Positions 7,647 through 15,924 of a DNA stretch of 64,000 nt are shown here, in pieces. Location of the stretch: positions 186,001 through 250,000 of the forward strand of contig NZ_AP018249.1 in the NCBI RefSeq assembly GCF_002368295.1. The letters are read 5' to 3'. The notes below the pieces were generated by a model. That model saw only the letters and a list, made by a program, of their open reading frames with translations, searched no databases and was not told the DNA's origin. Made by a program: the position numbers and the translations under genes. The first letter of the stretch is position 1. Each line of letters starts with the position of its first letter. This DNA is from Tolypothrix tenuis PCC 7101. Lineage in GTDB: Bacteria > Cyanobacteriota > Cyanobacteriia > Cyanobacteriales > Nostocaceae.

Positions 7647-9101
7647 ATGGTTCAAACAGCATCAAAACAAAAGGTAAAGCCTGCAATGCAGACAAAACAA
7701 ACAAGTGTTGTTACTCCTAAATGCGAAAATGAAGTATCAGCAAATATCCCAGAAATACCAAAGGCTAAAAAGAAAAAAACTACACCTCCAGATGTTGATA
7801 TTTCAGCTGAACCTATCTCAAATAAGCCTACTAATAAACGTTCTGCTAAATTAGAGTCAAACTCGCAACCACTTATAGAATTAGGAATGGAGGTAATCTG
7901 CTCACAAACTAAATTTCACGATGCACTCTCTTTAGTTAGTTGCGCTACTCCAGCTAAACCTATCCATCCGATTCTTGCTAATGCTCTAATACTTGCAGAT
8001 ATCGAAACACAACAGATACATTTAACTGTTACTGATTTAGCATTAACAATTCAGGCAAGTTTTGAAGCCCAGGTGTTGCTCAAGGGTGAAATTACTGTGC
8101 CAGTGGAAATGCTATTTGATATAGTTAAGCATTGCCCTAATGCTAATATCAACCTCAATAGCCAGACTCAGATTATACAGCTTAATGATGAGGATAAGCA
8201 AACAAAAATATGCTCTCTGGGTTTATCTGATGCTGATGGAAAATATGAAATTAGAGGTATTAGTGCTGAAGAATTTCCACCTATTTATACAATTGATGCA
8301 ACTCCCATTCCTCTGCCAGCAACAGTTTTTAAAGATGGGTTGAAAGGTGCAATTTATGCTATCAGCACTGATGAAAATAAATATATCTTGACCGGAGTTC
8401 ATATTCAACTCGCACAGGAGAAGTTAAAGTTTATTGCTACTGATGGACATCGAGTCGCAATTACTGAACTTTCAATTCTAGGAATTGCTAGAAAACCACG
8501 CAAACAATTAGAATCTGAAGAAATAATCCAATTTACTCTTCCTGGTCGAGTCCTTAAGGAACTAGTACGTAACTTGGATGAGTCTGTCGAATTCATTAAT
8601 TTGTGGTATGATTCCCAAACTAATCGCTTGGGTTTTGCTTGGCAAGATATTATCCTCAAATGTCAATATTTGGAAGGAGCTTACCCTGACTGCGAACAGC
8701 TATTGGCAAGATTTAGCTTTGACCGAGAAGTAATCCTAGAAAAAGCATTCTTAGTCAAAGCATTAGAACGGTTAGCTGTGTTAACAGATAAAAAAGAGAA
8801 AGGTATTTACTTACAGTTTGATGGAACTTTACAGCAGCTAAGACTATCAATTGAACGGGAGTTTGGCAAAGGCGATCAGGTTATTGCTGCTCATCTACCA
8901 TCAGAAATGTCATTGAATATCCAGTTTAACCTCAAGTATTTAGTAGAAGCAGCCAAAGCAATTCCTAGTACCGCGATTAAAATACATTTGCAACAATCAG
9001 ATCATCCTGTCATGTTAGTTCCTTATGGAGATAGACAAAATCCAGAACTAGAAATGTCCATGCGTCAATTCTTACTGCCACTGTATACTCAAAATGCTTA
9101 A
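7647..9101 (+). CDS. dnaN: DNA polymerase III beta sliding clamp with N-terminal extension
   Basis: A 484-residue sliding clamp. The clamp fold starts around residue 82 (VICSQTKFHDALSLVSCA) and covers about 400 residues, the normal length. Recognisable elements are HPILANALILAD, KGEITVP, KLKFIATDGHRVAI and a terminal HPVMLVPYG that ends domain 3. The first 80 residues are Lys/Pro/Thr-rich and look disordered, which is unusual. An internal ATG at 7887 (Met81) would yield a standard-length clamp, but it has no properly spaced Shine-Dalgarno, so the long form is retained with reservation. The clamp encircles DNA and gives polymerase processivity. dnaX and holA (clamp-loader subunits) follow on the same strand. 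This is presumably an accessory, plasmid-borne copy beside a chromosomal dnaN. Confidence 0.93.
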   Translation: MVQTASKQKVKPAMQTKQTSVVTPKCENEVSANIPEIPKAKKKKTTPPDVDISAEPISNKPTNKRSAKLESNSQPLIELGMEVICSQTKFHDALSLVSCATPAKPIHPILANALILADIETQQIHLTVTDLALTIQASFEAQVLLKGEITVPVEMLFDIVKHCPNANINLNSQTQIIQLNDEDKQTKICSLGLSDADGKYEIRGISAEEFPPIYTIDATPIPLPATVFKDGLKGAIYAISTDENKYILTGVHIQLAQEKLKFIATDGHRVAITELSILGIARKPRKQLESEEIIQFTLPGRVLKELVRNLDESVEFINLWYDSQTNRLGFAWQDIILKCQYLEGAYPDCEQLLARFSFDREVILEKAFLVKALERLAVLTDKKEKGIYLQFDGTLQQLRLSIEREFGKGDQVIAAHLPSEMSLNIQFNLKYLVEAAKAIPSTAIKIHLQQSDHPVMLVPYGDRQNPELEMSMRQFLLPLYTQNA

Positions 9102-9187
9102 TTTTGAATTTTGAGTTTGTATTAGCTGCTAATTTTGAGTGAAAATTCTACCCCCTTAACAGGGGTAAGGGCGACAAATTAAGGTTA

Positions 9188-10684
9188 ATGTATCCTATGT
9201 CTACAGTCGCCCTACATCAAAAATATCGACCCCAGACAATAGCCGAATTAGTTGGACAGCCCTACATCAAAACTGCTCTGACTAATGCTGTCAAACACCT
9301 GCAAATTGCACCAGCTTATTTATTCACAGGTTCTAGAGGTACAGGTAAAACATCAACTGCTCGGATATTTGCTAAATCCCTCAATTGCCTTAACACTAAA
9401 AAACCAACTGACCAACCTTGTGGTGTTTGTCAATCCTGTCGTGCAATTGAAACCAGTAATAGCCTAGATGTTAGTGAAATTGATGCTGCTTCTAATAATG
9501 GTGTAGATGATGCCCGTGCTTTAATTGAACGCTGTACCTTAGCACCAGTTGCAGGACGCTACCGGATTTTTATTCTTGATGAGTGCCATTGTCTAACTGG
9601 TAACGCTTTCAATGCTTTACTTAAGTGTATTGAAGAACCGCCACCTCATGTTGTTTTCATTCTCTGCACAACAGAATTGCATAAGGTGTTACCTACCATT
9701 GTCAGCCGTTGTCAGGTGTTTAATTTCCGTACTTTGTCTGTTCAGGCAATTGTGCAGCACCTCGGTATTGTAGCAGATGCAGAATCTATCTCTATTGATG
9801 ATGACGCACTAACAGCGATCGCTCGACTTAGCGATGGTGGATTGCGGGATGCACTGCAATTACTGGGTCAGGTGAGTCTTTTAGATGAAGATATCACTGC
9901 TAATCATGTCATGGAAATCGCTGGTGGTGTGACCCAAACAGAATTAATGTCAATTTTACAGGCAATATCCACCAACAACACCTTTAACTTGCTGCAAGTA
10001 GCAAGAGTTTTAGTAGATTCTGGGAAAACACCCAAATTGATTCTCTCCAACTTACTGCAAACATACCGAGATTTATTGATTATCAAGTCTTCACACAAAG
10101 AGCAATCCTTGCTGACTGGTTGTGTTAGCTATGCTCAACTCAAGGTTTTAGCAAATCACTGGAATTTCGAGACGCTGAATTTGTCCCTAACAGAGTTACA
10201 AAAAGCAGAAAACTATCTGCGGTACACAGTAAATGCTGCTGTGTGGCTAGAAGTTTGCTTACTGAACCTGATACCCAGTTTATTGCCTGTCAGTGCAACC
10301 AAGACGCTAACTGTTAAACCTGTGCATGATGGCAAGCTGCTACCAACAGTTGGAGTATACACCACAAATAAGGTGACAGCTAAACCTGTAGATGACAAAT
10401 TGTTACCAGCAGTTGCAGCCCAAACTACTAACCTGGCTCAAATTTGGCAGCAGGTGATGGATACAGCTAAACCCAGCAATCAAAAGCTGTTGGCTCATGC
10501 TCATCTCGTTAAATTGCAAGGTGACAAGGCGATTTTAGAGGTTACACCAGCTTACCTCAATAAGTTTGAGAGTAGTAAAGAAGCGATCGCTAAAATGCTG
10601 CAACGAGCTACCCAAAGTCAACAACCAATGACTGTGTTAATTAAAACTGCCAACAAGAGCAGTAACGGGAGGGTAAAAGCATGA
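9188..10684 (+). CDS. dnaX: DNA polymerase III gamma/tau clamp-loader subunit
   Basis: 498 residues. Near the N-terminus is the family signature YRPQTIAELVGQ, then Walker A GSRGTGKT (48-55), four zinc-binding Cys (67, 78, 81, 84), the DEXX-box DECH (131-134) and the sensor/arginine-finger SRC motif (173-175). Domain III follows to about residue 360, then a variable linker with an imperfect internal repeat (VTAKPVDDKLLPAV-like twice) and a short C-terminal domain. The length lies between E. coli gamma and tau. ATG at 9188 has an AAGG four bases upstream; ATG at 9197 is an alternative. The last four bases overlap holA (ATGA), so translation is coupled. No intein is present. Confidence 0.95.
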   Translation: MYPMSTVALHQKYRPQTIAELVGQPYIKTALTNAVKHLQIAPAYLFTGSRGTGKTSTARIFAKSLNCLNTKKPTDQPCGVCQSCRAIETSNSLDVSEIDAASNNGVDDARALIERCTLAPVAGRYRIFILDECHCLTGNAFNALLKCIEEPPPHVVFILCTTELHKVLPTIVSRCQVFNFRTLSVQAIVQHLGIVADAESISIDDDALTAIARLSDGGLRDALQLLGQVSLLDEDITANHVMEIAGGVTQTELMSILQAISTNNTFNLLQVARVLVDSGKTPKLILSNLLQTYRDLLIIKSSHKEQSLLTGCVSYAQLKVLANHWNFETLNLSLTELQKAENYLRYTVNAAVWLEVCLLNLIPSLLPVSATKTLTVKPVHDGKLLPTVGVYTTNKVTAKPVDDKLLPAVAAQTTNLAQIWQQVMDTAKPSNQKLLAHAHLVKLQGDKAILEVTPAYLNKFESSKEAIAKMLQRATQSQQPMTVLIKTANKSSNGRVKA

Positions 10685-11664
10685 TTGTCTTGCTGACAGG
10701 CGACGACCAACACGCCATCCAGGAACAGCTGAACCAATACAAAGCAGAGATTGATTCCCAATGGCTCACACTTTGCTATCACCGATTTCCAGCCGATCGC
10801 CTTGACCAAGCTATCAGTGTAGCTCGCACTCGTTCCCTGACAGGTGGTAAAAAACTGGTAATTGTGGAAAATTGCCACCTCAAGCAGTGGGGTGATACTG
10901 AGTTAGAAACTTTGCAGCAGCTTGTTCAAGTGCCTGAATTCACAATTCTGGTGTTTGTCGCCACCAATGTAGATAAGCGCCTGAAGATTTACAAACATCT
11001 TGTCAAGTATGCCAAGTTGTTTGAGTTTCCATTGATACCACCTTGGCGTACTGATTTGATTGAAAAGGCGATCACAACTCAGGCGAAAAAAATCAAGCTG
11101 GTGCTGTTAAAGAATGCGGTGGAATATCTAGCACAAGCAATTGGTAACGACATGACCCGTGCAGCCACAGAGTTACGCAAACTGTATCTTTATGGTAATG
11201 GCAGACAACTTGAGCTTGCAGAAGTAAAACAGTTAGTGCCATGTCAGACTCAGAATAGCCTACAACTGGCATCTGCTATTCGCCAAGGAGAAAGTAATCA
11301 AGTTTTGCACCTGCTAGATGATTTACTGTCACGCTCGGAACCATTACTGGTGATTGTTGCTACTCTCCTAACCCAGTTTAGAACTTGGCTGTGGGTGAAA
11401 TCAGCGATCATTTCTGGGGTTAAAAAAGATAGTGAATTAGCTCAACTGTGCAATATCAGCAATCCTAATCGCATTTACTATTTGCGTCAGGAGGTAGCAA
11501 ATACAACTATCAATACTTTAGCTAAAGCAGTGACTATGATGCTGGATTTGGAGATGTCTATCAAACAAGGTGTTGATAGCGGAGCGTTAGCGAGTCATCG
11601 AGCGTCGGCTAAAGATTTACTACCAACAATTCTTAGTGTTAGCAGGTTATTCAAGTTAACTTAA
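10681..11664 (+). CDS. holA: DNA polymerase III delta subunit
   Basis: 327 residues with HolA organisation: an N-terminal fold beginning MIVLLTGDDQHAIQEQLNQY, a helix with TRSLTGGKKLVIVENCHL, a strand FTILVFVATNVDKRLKIYK, then a domain II segment IGNDMTRAATELRKLYLYG and a helical collar with LATLLTQFRTWLWVKS-like residues. Delta opens the beta ring within the clamp loader. It overlaps dnaX by 4 bp and forms a dnaN-dnaX-holA set. No delta-prime (holB) is seen in the window, so a host subunit would have to complete the loader. Confidence 0.9.
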   Translation: MIVLLTGDDQHAIQEQLNQYKAEIDSQWLTLCYHRFPADRLDQAISVARTRSLTGGKKLVIVENCHLKQWGDTELETLQQLVQVPEFTILVFVATNVDKRLKIYKHLVKYAKLFEFPLIPPWRTDLIEKAITTQAKKIKLVLLKNAVEYLAQAIGNDMTRAATELRKLYLYGNGRQLELAEVKQLVPCQTQNSLQLASAIRQGESNQVLHLLDDLLSRSEPLLVIVATLLTQFRTWLWVKSAIISGVKKDSELAQLCNISNPNRIYYLRQEVANTTINTLAKAVTMMLDLEMSIKQGVDSGALASHRASAKDLLPTILSVSRLFKLT

Positions 11665-11720
11665 TCAGATAAAATTGACCGATAGTTTTGGATTAAAGCA
11701 ACTTGCGATCGCCTCCACCA

Positions 11721-11731
11721 GGGCGTAGCCC
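11721..11731. repeat. Short palindromic repeat GGGC-GTA-GCCC
   Basis: A short hairpin-forming motif in the gap between holA and the minus-strand trio, next to a HIP1 octamer. A closely related GGGC-GTAA-GCCC motif is at 28320-28331. Such elements are dispersed in Nostocales genomes. Confidence 0.35.
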
Positions 11732-11864
11732 ATCGCTACACCTGATGTTTGACAAGAGCATCGTCGTAGATATCGCTCAAATTCCAGATTTTATTGTTCC
11801 AAATACTCAATCACTGCCTCCAAGTCTGCAATCGCCCGATTAAATCGATTGAGCATTGCTTCTG

Positions 11865-12137
11865 CTACTTCTGGTTGGGCGTTGACAGTCGGTAGTTTTC
11901 CCTAACTACATTTTTGATTGCTTCTAGCCACAACGACAAATTTGTATGTCGAACTGCTGTCAACAATCCCATATTGGTGAGAACAGACAAGTGAAACCCA
12001 AGTTGGTCTTGTCCACCATAACCCAAATATCCGTTACTAAGTTCCAACTTTTCTGGAGTAAATTCAAAATACTGGTCAGAGGTAATACCAGCAGATTCTA
12101 GTTTGGGTTGTGGTAATGGAGGTTGGGATTGAGTCAT
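11865..12137 (-). CDS. Hypothetical protein, third gene of DUF5674 trio
   Basis: 90 residues starting MTQSQPPLPQPKLE. A Pro-rich N-terminus is followed by a compact domain (FEFTPEKLELSNGYLGYGGQDQLGF...LWLEAIKNVV) faintly reminiscent of Uma2-type nuclease N-termini. It is too short to be a nuclease, so no function is assigned. It begins 6 bp after the stop of 12144-12506 and shares its transcription unit. Confidence 0.6.
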   Translation of the reverse strand: MTQSQPPLPQPKLESAGITSDQYFEFTPEKLELSNGYLGYGGQDQLGFHLSVLTNMGLLTAVRHTNLSLWLEAIKNVVRENYRLSTPNQK

Positions 12138-12143
12138 TATCAG

Positions 12144-12506
12144 TTAGGATTGTTGTACAGCAGGTAATTTTGACATTTGCAAAACACTGTCTGACCAAAT
12201 ACCAAGTTCTTGAATAATCTGGTTTTTAGGTTCCGTGTTATTCCAGGCTTGTTCCCAGTTAAACAGCCAGCGTGTGAGAAACCTTCCTAAATTTGCTAAC
12301 TCAAAAGCATTGTCAATATCTATATCTGGGCCTATCCACTCAATAAAATACATAGTCTCTCTAATCAGGCTTTTGACCACATCCTCATCCGTAGAGTCAC
12401 TGAAAAGTTGACTTATCCGTGCTAAATTAGTTGCCAATTTTCCCAATCTAACAGGAATACTATCTTGCACAAAGGTTTCTTGCTCATAAGTTAAGCCACT
12501 ATTCAT
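12144..12506 (-). CDS. Hypothetical protein, second gene of DUF5674 trio
   Basis: 120 residues, mostly helical and acidic, with several Trp (WIGPDIDIDNAFELANLGRF, WLFNWEQAWNN). No membrane segment or catalytic motif is visible. Its start overlaps the stop of the DUF5674 gene by 4 bp, indicating translational coupling and a functional link. I do not recognise the family. Confidence 0.65.
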   Translation of the reverse strand: MNSGLTYEQETFVQDSIPVRLGKLATNLARISQLFSDSTDEDVVKSLIRETMYFIEWIGPDIDIDNAFELANLGRFLTRWLFNWEQAWNNTEPKNQIIQELGIWSDSVLQMSKLPAVQQS

Positions 12507-12829
12507 CCCAGAAACTCCATAATAATTGCGGCAACCTGTTCTCTAATCTTAACGTCGATAATTTCCATCGAACGATTCTGTCGGGGACGGAGATTAACCA
12601 TAGACTCATAGATTATCTGTTGGGTGTCAGGTCTGAAGCTAGCAGCCCAAATATCCTCCTGCTTACTGCCATTTTCTAGCAACGCCTGTTCACAGTAAAA
12701 GTGCATTTCACCTCCCCCAGCCAGAATCCGACGCTCAATATCTACCGCTACCTTGATATAAAACTTTAACTCTTGTAACATCTGCTCCATTTGCTCTGGT
12801 GTAGCACGAACTCTAATAATCTCAATCAA
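12503..12829 (-). CDS. DUF5674 family protein
   Basis: 108 residues. The pattern MIEIIRVRATPEQMEQML, then KVAVDIERRILAGGGEMH, LLENGSKQEDIWAA and NLRPRQNRSMEI matches the DUF5674 family of small cyanobacterial and bacterial proteins of unknown function. The conserved acidic and His residues (DIERRxLAGGGxMH) could form a metal or substrate site, but that is inference. It is the first gene of a three-gene minus-strand operon (12829 to 11865) with a 4-bp overlap and a 6-bp gap. The operon stands alone between the replication genes and a hypothetical gene and has the compactness of a toxin-antitoxin or small accessory module. Confidence 0.85.
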   Translation of the reverse strand: MIEIIRVRATPEQMEQMLQELKFYIKVAVDIERRILAGGGEMHFYCEQALLENGSKQEDIWAASFRPDTQQIIYESMVNLRPRQNRSMEIIDVKIREQVAAIIMEFLG

Positions 12830-13052
12830 AAAACTTACTCCTATTAAACATACGCTTGCCCTGGCTATCTTGCCTAATTACAGCAGCCTTCAACTATCAA
12901 CATTAAAACCCAATTGGTGCGTAGCTTTGTAACTAAATTTTGTACTTCCTGCCAGATGCAATATTTTGTATATCTGTATTGAAGCATGATTAATCGAAGT
13001 AATTAATTTGCAGCTTACCGCTGCATGGGAGAGATGTTATATTCTCTTCACC

Positions 13053-13709
13053 ATGCCAGTAATTAATCTTGCCGATATTCAACAAATTACTAAAACACAA
13101 CAACAAGTCCTATTCCCAAGTCAAAAATTTCATCCAAATCGCTCTGCCTTTGACTCTATAGTTGCAGATAATTTATCTTTGGTGATGAAACAACTATTTT
13201 TAGGACTGACTGTAGAACCTTTATTAAATGCCTATCCTCAAATTGCTCAGTGGGTTTCTCAAATACAGGAACTTGCACCGGAAATTTTTCAATCTCAGAA
13301 AAAGTTATTGGTTGATAGTCCAGTTATTGCGCCTCTTGCAATTAATGAAGATAATTACTTTATTCAAGTATTAACAAATATAGCATTTAAACAAGGTATT
13401 CCCAGGCTTTATGAATGGGCTGTACGCAATCCTGATTTAAGCTGGCAAGACCGGGTAAAGTTGTGGACTACGGCTAGACAATACTCAGTTACTCCTAACC
13501 AAATACAACTCGTAGTTTTAGCATTACATCCTGTTAAACCAGCCCAAAGATTAGATGTAGACTGGAATACAAAGAATCATAGACAGACTGAAAAATGGTT
13601 AATTAAACTACTAACTCAATCTCCAGATAACAAATCACAATCAAACATAGTCATTCCTGAGTTATCGTCAATGGTCAATTTAGAAGCGATTCCAGAAGTC
13701 AAGATTTAA
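13053..13709 (+). CDS. Hypothetical protein
   Basis: 218 residues from the ATG at 13053 (MPVINLADIQQITKTQQQ). An upstream in-frame TTG at 13008 would add 15 unlikely residues. The protein is helical and soluble, with Trp-containing helices in the second half (YEWAVRNPDLSWQDRVKLW) and a polar C-terminal tail. No recognised motif. It is divergent from the DUF5674 trio. A small GAGGC/GCCTC hairpin begins at its last base. Confidence 0.65.
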   Translation: MPVINLADIQQITKTQQQVLFPSQKFHPNRSAFDSIVADNLSLVMKQLFLGLTVEPLLNAYPQIAQWVSQIQELAPEIFQSQKKLLVDSPVIAPLAINEDNYFIQVLTNIAFKQGIPRLYEWAVRNPDLSWQDRVKLWTTARQYSVTPNQIQLVVLALHPVKPAQRLDVDWNTKNHRQTEKWLIKLLTQSPDNKSQSNIVIPELSSMVNLEAIPEVKI

Positions 13710-13724
13710 GAGGCTAATGCCTCT
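13709..13724. repeat. Short palindromic repeat AGAGGC-TAAT-GCCTCT
   Basis: A six-bp perfect stem starting at the stop codon of the preceding gene. A near-identical copy (GAGGC-TAAC-GCCTC) lies at 24176-24189, also in an intergenic gap, and the flanking bases are partly similar. It is probably an interspersed element acting as a 3' hairpin. Confidence 0.45.
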
Positions 13725-13802
13725 GCCATTGGCAAATGTTTATTAAAGATAACCCCAATGGTACTCAAATCAACCTTGGACAGCCAGGAAAAAATGTCAT
13801 TA

Positions 13803-13916
13803 GGGACTTCCAAATAAATATCCCATCGATGCATGAAGCTGGGGAGGCTGGGGGAGGAAGAATCCGATTATCATCTTCGTGCTTCAAAATTGGATAATTT
13901 AATTTCTGGAAGTCCC
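13803..13916. mobile_element. MITE-like element, 114 bp, 10-bp TIRs, TTA target duplication
   Basis: The ends GGGACTTCCA and TGGAAGTCCC are perfect inverted repeats, and the element is flanked on both sides by TTA (13800-13802 and 13917-13919), consistent with a 3-bp target-site duplication. The interior is non-coding and contains a GGGGAGGCTGGGGGAGG run. No transposase in the window has matching ends, so it would be mobilised in trans. It inserted immediately upstream of the chimeric pseudogene at 13928. Confidence 0.65.
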
Positions 13917-13927
13917 TTAGCGTAGGC

Positions 13928-14320
13928 TTGAGCCAGTCTCATCCCCGTCACATTTCCGTTTATCTCACGGTTCCTCAAGTCGCCCAGTCTTTAGAACTTT
14001 CACCCCATTGGATCTACGATCGCATTGTTGATTTTGTCACAGGTATCGATAAAATCCTCCTGGATCAAACCACTTTTACCACACTTACTAACACAGCTAA
14101 CGGTAGTCTTACTGCCAGCGAGTTTGCTGTTATTGATGAATCTGTCAACGGTGCAACAGTAGTAGGTGCAAGTATTGCCCGTATTGTGTTTAACCGCTTT
14201 AATGGTGATTTATTCTACAATCCCGATGGTGCTACAGCAGGCTTGGGTTTAGGTGGATATTTTGCTAAGTTATCGGGTGTGAGTTCGATGTCTGCAACAG
14301 ATTTCGCGTTGCAAGCTTGA
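13928..14320 (+). pseudogene. Chimeric remnant: recombinase-type HTH fused to RTX protein C-terminus
   Basis: This frame (TTG at 13928) joins two unrelated fragments. Residues of about 7-35 (PRHISVYLTVPQVAQSLELS, HWIYDRI) resemble a helix-turn-helix segment found near the C-terminus of large serine recombinases. From about residue 37, DFVTGIDKILLDQTTFTTL...GDLFYNPDGATAGLG...FAKLSGVSSMSATDFALQA is the conserved terminal segment of RTX/hemolysin-type calcium-binding proteins of cyanobacteria. The junction lies near 14030. There is no good ribosome binding site and neither half is complete, so a deletion fusion of two degraded genes is the simplest reading. Expression as a real 130-residue protein is not excluded. 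Confidence 0.6.
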
Positions 14321-14428
14321 TTTGGGGGATGGATGATTTGGGCAGAAATACTTGTCGAAGTTGCTGAATTTCTTAGCGAATCGCAAGTAAGGGCGATCGC
14401 ATAAGTTTTGCTTCGGACAGATAAAAGA

Positions 14429-14887
14429 TTATAAAATTTTAATTTCCTGGACTAATTCATTATAAAGATTAAAATTTTTACTTGATACATTCCAGCTAGG
14501 GTGTATATTTCCTTTTTGGGAGTAGCAAATAAATTTGATTATTTTAAGTAAATTATTTTGCTCATAGGGTGTCAATTTAATAAAATTATCTAGTAGTTGG
14601 ATATGTAGCTCAACTGCGAGGAAATTATGACCAAATTTATTAAGGTCTAAAAAATCAAATATATTTAAGTCTACTTTATAATCACGTTTATTAACACCGA
14701 CAATTAAATCTGCATAGTGTGTTTTCATAACTTTTTTATAGCTATCTTGACTCTGGAAATAATCAGAAGACTCATATCGATATAAAAATATAAAAATAGT
14801 TAATAAATTCTCCTTTTCTTTGTTGTCTATCTGAGATATTAGTATCATCAGTTCTTTCACACGCTCTAAAGAGAATAATTTTTCCAA
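14429..14887 (-). CDS. Hypothetical protein, last gene of the two-GTPase operon
   Basis: 152 residues, AT-rich and helical, with many aromatic residues (YRYESSDYFQSQDSYKKVMKT). No signal peptide, membrane helix or known motif. It starts 26 bp after the membrane protein gene and is the distal member of the operon running from 19527 to 14429. The regular helical repeats might form an adaptor or inhibitor fold, which is speculative. Confidence 0.6.
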   Translation of the reverse strand: MEKLFSLERVKELMILISQIDNKEKENLLTIFIFLYRYESSDYFQSQDSYKKVMKTHYADLIVGVNKRDYKVDLNIFDFLDLNKFGHNFLAVELHIQLLDNFIKLTPYEQNNLLKIIKFICYSQKGNIHPSWNVSSKNFNLYNELVQEIKIL

Positions 14888-14913
14888 TAAATTTTCTCCA
14901 GCGACATAATCAT

Positions 14914-15900
14914 CTATGGATTCTGAGTTGGTTGTATTTGAGGCTGTAAAATCTGTTGTTCCTGAATTTGGGGTTGCTGTATCTGCTGAGGTTGGAATAG
15001 AAGTTTGAGACTGACTAGTATTCCTGCGACTGTTATCGCTACTATTAACAGAATTATTATTAAGCGAATTGTCTGGTTCTTTGGTGGAGAGTCTTCCCGA
15101 ACTGTCGAAGGTTGGGACGGTGTTTCTTCCTTTTTTTTTTCCGGTGATTGAATAACTTCTTTAATGGGTTCTTCTACGTTAGATGCAAAACCTCTCCAAA
15201 CACCTGCATCATGGAGAATAGTTCTTTTTTCTAAACTTTCTGTAACTACAAGCAGGACACCATCAGTTTTTGTATTTTCATCCCAAGCAATCCAATTTTT
15301 TGGTAGTGGTTGATTGATTATTTCTTCTGCTAATTTTTCTAAAGCGTTACTAGATGTATGCTCTATTTGATAGCTTCGCTTAGATTCAATAGTATTATTC
15401 TGTTGATAATTAATTTGTTCGACAGACTGGATAAATTTACTAATTATATCTAAATCAACCCGGAATTCTTCTAGCTCAAAAAAGTCAATCGATTCTTCTA
15501 CCATTTTGGAGAAAGCTAAATCTTTCTTCAAGAAACTCTGAATTGCACTGTAGGCAATTTTTCGGAGAATCACTTCATTTTCTTCCAAATCATCCGCTAT
15601 CCAGACAATAGAGTTTAAAACTATTCTACCTAATTTCTCTGAACGTTGAGGCGATTCAATCCCTGTGACTTCCAATAATAGCTTATTATCTTTTTTATCT
15701 CGGAAAATAAGTAAAGATGGTTTAACTTCATCAATTAGATCATTAACAATTGTAATTTGATTGTTATTCCCTTTGAATAATTGACGTTGAATCAAACTAG
15801 GTTTCCCTATTGGTTGATGTTCTTGAGTCTCAATTTTACGCCAGTGGATACCGGTTTTACCTAGCGCAGAAGTTTTGACATAAGTTTCAAAATTATTCAT
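14914..15900 (-). CDS. Membrane-anchored protein of the two-GTPase operon
   Basis: 328 residues. Residues 1-165 form a mixed alpha/beta domain (SLLIFRDKKDNKLLLEVTGI, GRIVLNSIVWIADD, LRKIAYSAIQSFL). Residues 185-240 form a second small domain with NWIAWDENTKTDGVLLVVTE. A charged, Pro-rich linker follows, then one strongly hydrophobic helix near 279-300 and a Gln/Pro-repeat tail (QQPQIQEQQILQPQIQP). The topology is therefore an N-terminal cytoplasmic sensor or interaction module tethered to a membrane by a C-terminal helix. It lies between the P-loop protein and a small helical gene with gaps of 24 and 26 bp. The family is unknown to me; by position it is the likely membrane effector or receptor of the system. 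Confidence 0.7.
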   Translation of the reverse strand: MNNFETYVKTSALGKTGIHWRKIETQEHQPIGKPSLIQRQLFKGNNNQITIVNDLIDEVKPSLLIFRDKKDNKLLLEVTGIESPQRSEKLGRIVLNSIVWIADDLEENEVILRKIAYSAIQSFLKKDLAFSKMVEESIDFFELEEFRVDLDIISKFIQSVEQINYQQNNTIESKRSYQIEHTSSNALEKLAEEIINQPLPKNWIAWDENTKTDGVLLVVTESLEKRTILHDAGVWRGFASNVEEPIKEVIQSPEKKKEETPSQPSTVREDSPPKNQTIRLIIILLIVAITVAGILVSLKLLFQPQQIQQPQIQEQQILQPQIQPTQNP

Positions 15901-15924
15901 AATTCAATCATCCTTAATTATATA

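Noticed and set aside
9188..10684. Programmed frameshift or intein in dnaX
   Set aside because: No A-rich slippery run with a following hairpin was found at the expected place, and no intein splice motifs interrupt the motor domain.
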